From Shewanella woodyi ATCC 51908 (lineage in GTDB: Bacteria > Pseudomonadota > Gammaproteobacteria > Enterobacterales > Shewanellaceae): a DNA stretch of 64,000 bases. The stretch lies in NCBI RefSeq assembly GCF_000019525.1, contig NC_010506.1:1674001-1738000 (forward strand). The letters are read 5' to 3'. A program made the position numbers and the translations under genes. Within the stretch, counting starts at the first letter, position 1. Each line of letters begins with the position of its first letter. The notes under the pieces are model-generated. The model was not told the DNA's origin. It ran no database searches and saw only the letters and a program-made list of their open reading frames with translations. This document shows positions 63,636 through 64,000 of the stretch, one piece after another.

Positions 63636-64000
63636 ATGCATTGTCCATTTTGCAGCGCAACTGATACTAAGGTGATCGATTCCCGTTTGGTGGCCGATGG
63701 TCATCAAGTCAGACGTCGTCGCGAGTGTGCTGAGTGTCATGAAAGATTTACTACCTTTGAAGGCGCTGAACTCGTTATGCCTCGGGTGGTAAAACAAGAT
63801 GGTAGTCGTCAGCCTTTCGATGAAGAGAAGTTACGTGGCGGCATGCTTAGGGCTGTCGAGAAGCGTCCGGTTTCGATGGATCAAATCGAACAAGCTTTGA
63901 CTAAAATTAAGTCAACGCTGCGTGGAACCGGAGAGCGAGAGATCAAGTCAGAGATGATAGGTAACTTGATGATGGAGCAGTTGGTGAATCTCGATAAGGT
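63636..64000 (+). CDS. nrdR: Transcriptional repressor NrdR, 5' part
   Basis: The first 121 codons of NrdR, cut by the right window edge. NrdR senses ATP/dATP and represses ribonucleotide reductase operons. The N-terminal zinc ribbon has CPFC and CAEC pairs ([24 protein letters not shown]), followed by the ATP-cone ([20 protein letters not shown]). GGAGG lies about six bases before the ATG. A usual NrdR is about 150 residues, so only the last 30 or so are missing. Confidence 0.96.
   Translation, partial: MHCPFCSATDTKVIDSRLVADGHQVRRRRECAECHERFTTFEGAELVMPRVVKQDGSRQPFDEEKLRGGMLRAVEKRPVSMDQIEQALTKIKSTLRGTGEREIKSEMIGNLMMEQLVNLDK

Noticed and set aside
1..64000. CRISPR arrays, tRNA or rRNA genes, prophage
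   Set aside because: No regularly spaced repeats, no cloverleaf or rRNA-like segments and no phage structural genes were seen.

Overview
The window reads as a contiguous piece of chromosome from a marine Shewanella-type gammaproteobacterium. The evidence is gene content and order, not a database match. The block yggS-proC-yggT-yggU-DUF4426-rdgB-hemW lies divergent to pilT-pilU, and yggL/glsA/yggN, a Shewanella-like protein phosphatase, DUF3081, a Trp-rich TIGR02450 protein and a TapY1/TapY2-type pilus pair are also present. Base composition is moderate. I see no rRNA, tRNA, CRISPR array or prophage.

Layout. 1-3.5 kb: end of yggL, glsA, yggN-like gene, LysR regulator. 4-11.1 kb (minus): DUF885 lipoprotein, then the yggS-to-hemW operon. 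11.1-14.6 kb (plus): pilT, pilU, hemH. 14.6-16.6 kb (minus): ruvX, algH/yqgE, a SUI1-type factor, and a small Fur-box-controlled membrane protein. 16.7-23.2 kb: DUF4136 lipoprotein, DUF924 protein, LysR/PACE-efflux divergent pair, OmpA-like protein, MscS channel, TRIC-type protein, threonine aldolase. 23.2-29.9 kb: a phosphate-scavenging unit with two tandem alkaline phosphatases behind a Pho-box-like site, a BCCT transporter and a PhnD-like binding protein. 30-36.5 kb: thioesterase, small lipoprotein, RND efflux operon 1. 36.5-42.2 kb: cold-shock protein, Fe-alcohol dehydrogenase, porin, YbaK-like and NYN-domain proteins, a MITE-like element, GNAT acetyltransferase. 42.5-51.2 kb: RND operon 2, then PilY1 with TapY2. 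51.2-55.8 kb: MmcQ/YjbR, SDR, DUF3429, DUF3081, TIGR02450, phosphatase, MBL-fold protein. 55.8-60.2 kb: a repeat-rich accessory stretch with two unrecognised genes and a Y1 transposase of the REP-associated type. 60.2-64 kb: ettA, glyA, start of nrdR.

The most unusual observation is architectural and occurs twice. Upstream of hemW and upstream of the first RND permease gene, the gene's own translation start has been tandemly duplicated. This gives one mini-ORF at hemW and two at the RND gene, of 29, 32 and 29 codons. Each mini-ORF begins with a copy of the downstream protein's N-terminus, then shifts frame, and ends in a stop codon that overlaps the next ATG (TAATG at hemW, ATGA at the RND gene). 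Each also carries a Shine-Dalgarno-like sequence for the next start. The genes are unrelated, so this looks like a repeated mode of 5'-end duplication that produces translationally coupled leader peptides.

Other points of note are a pair of divergent promoters with the same TGATC[C/G]-N16-CGTAT form, suggesting control by an ECF sigma factor of the singlet-oxygen RpoE/ChrR type; a perfect 7-1-7 Fur palindrome before an uncharacterised membrane protein; and a lipoprotein built of 11-residue repeats.
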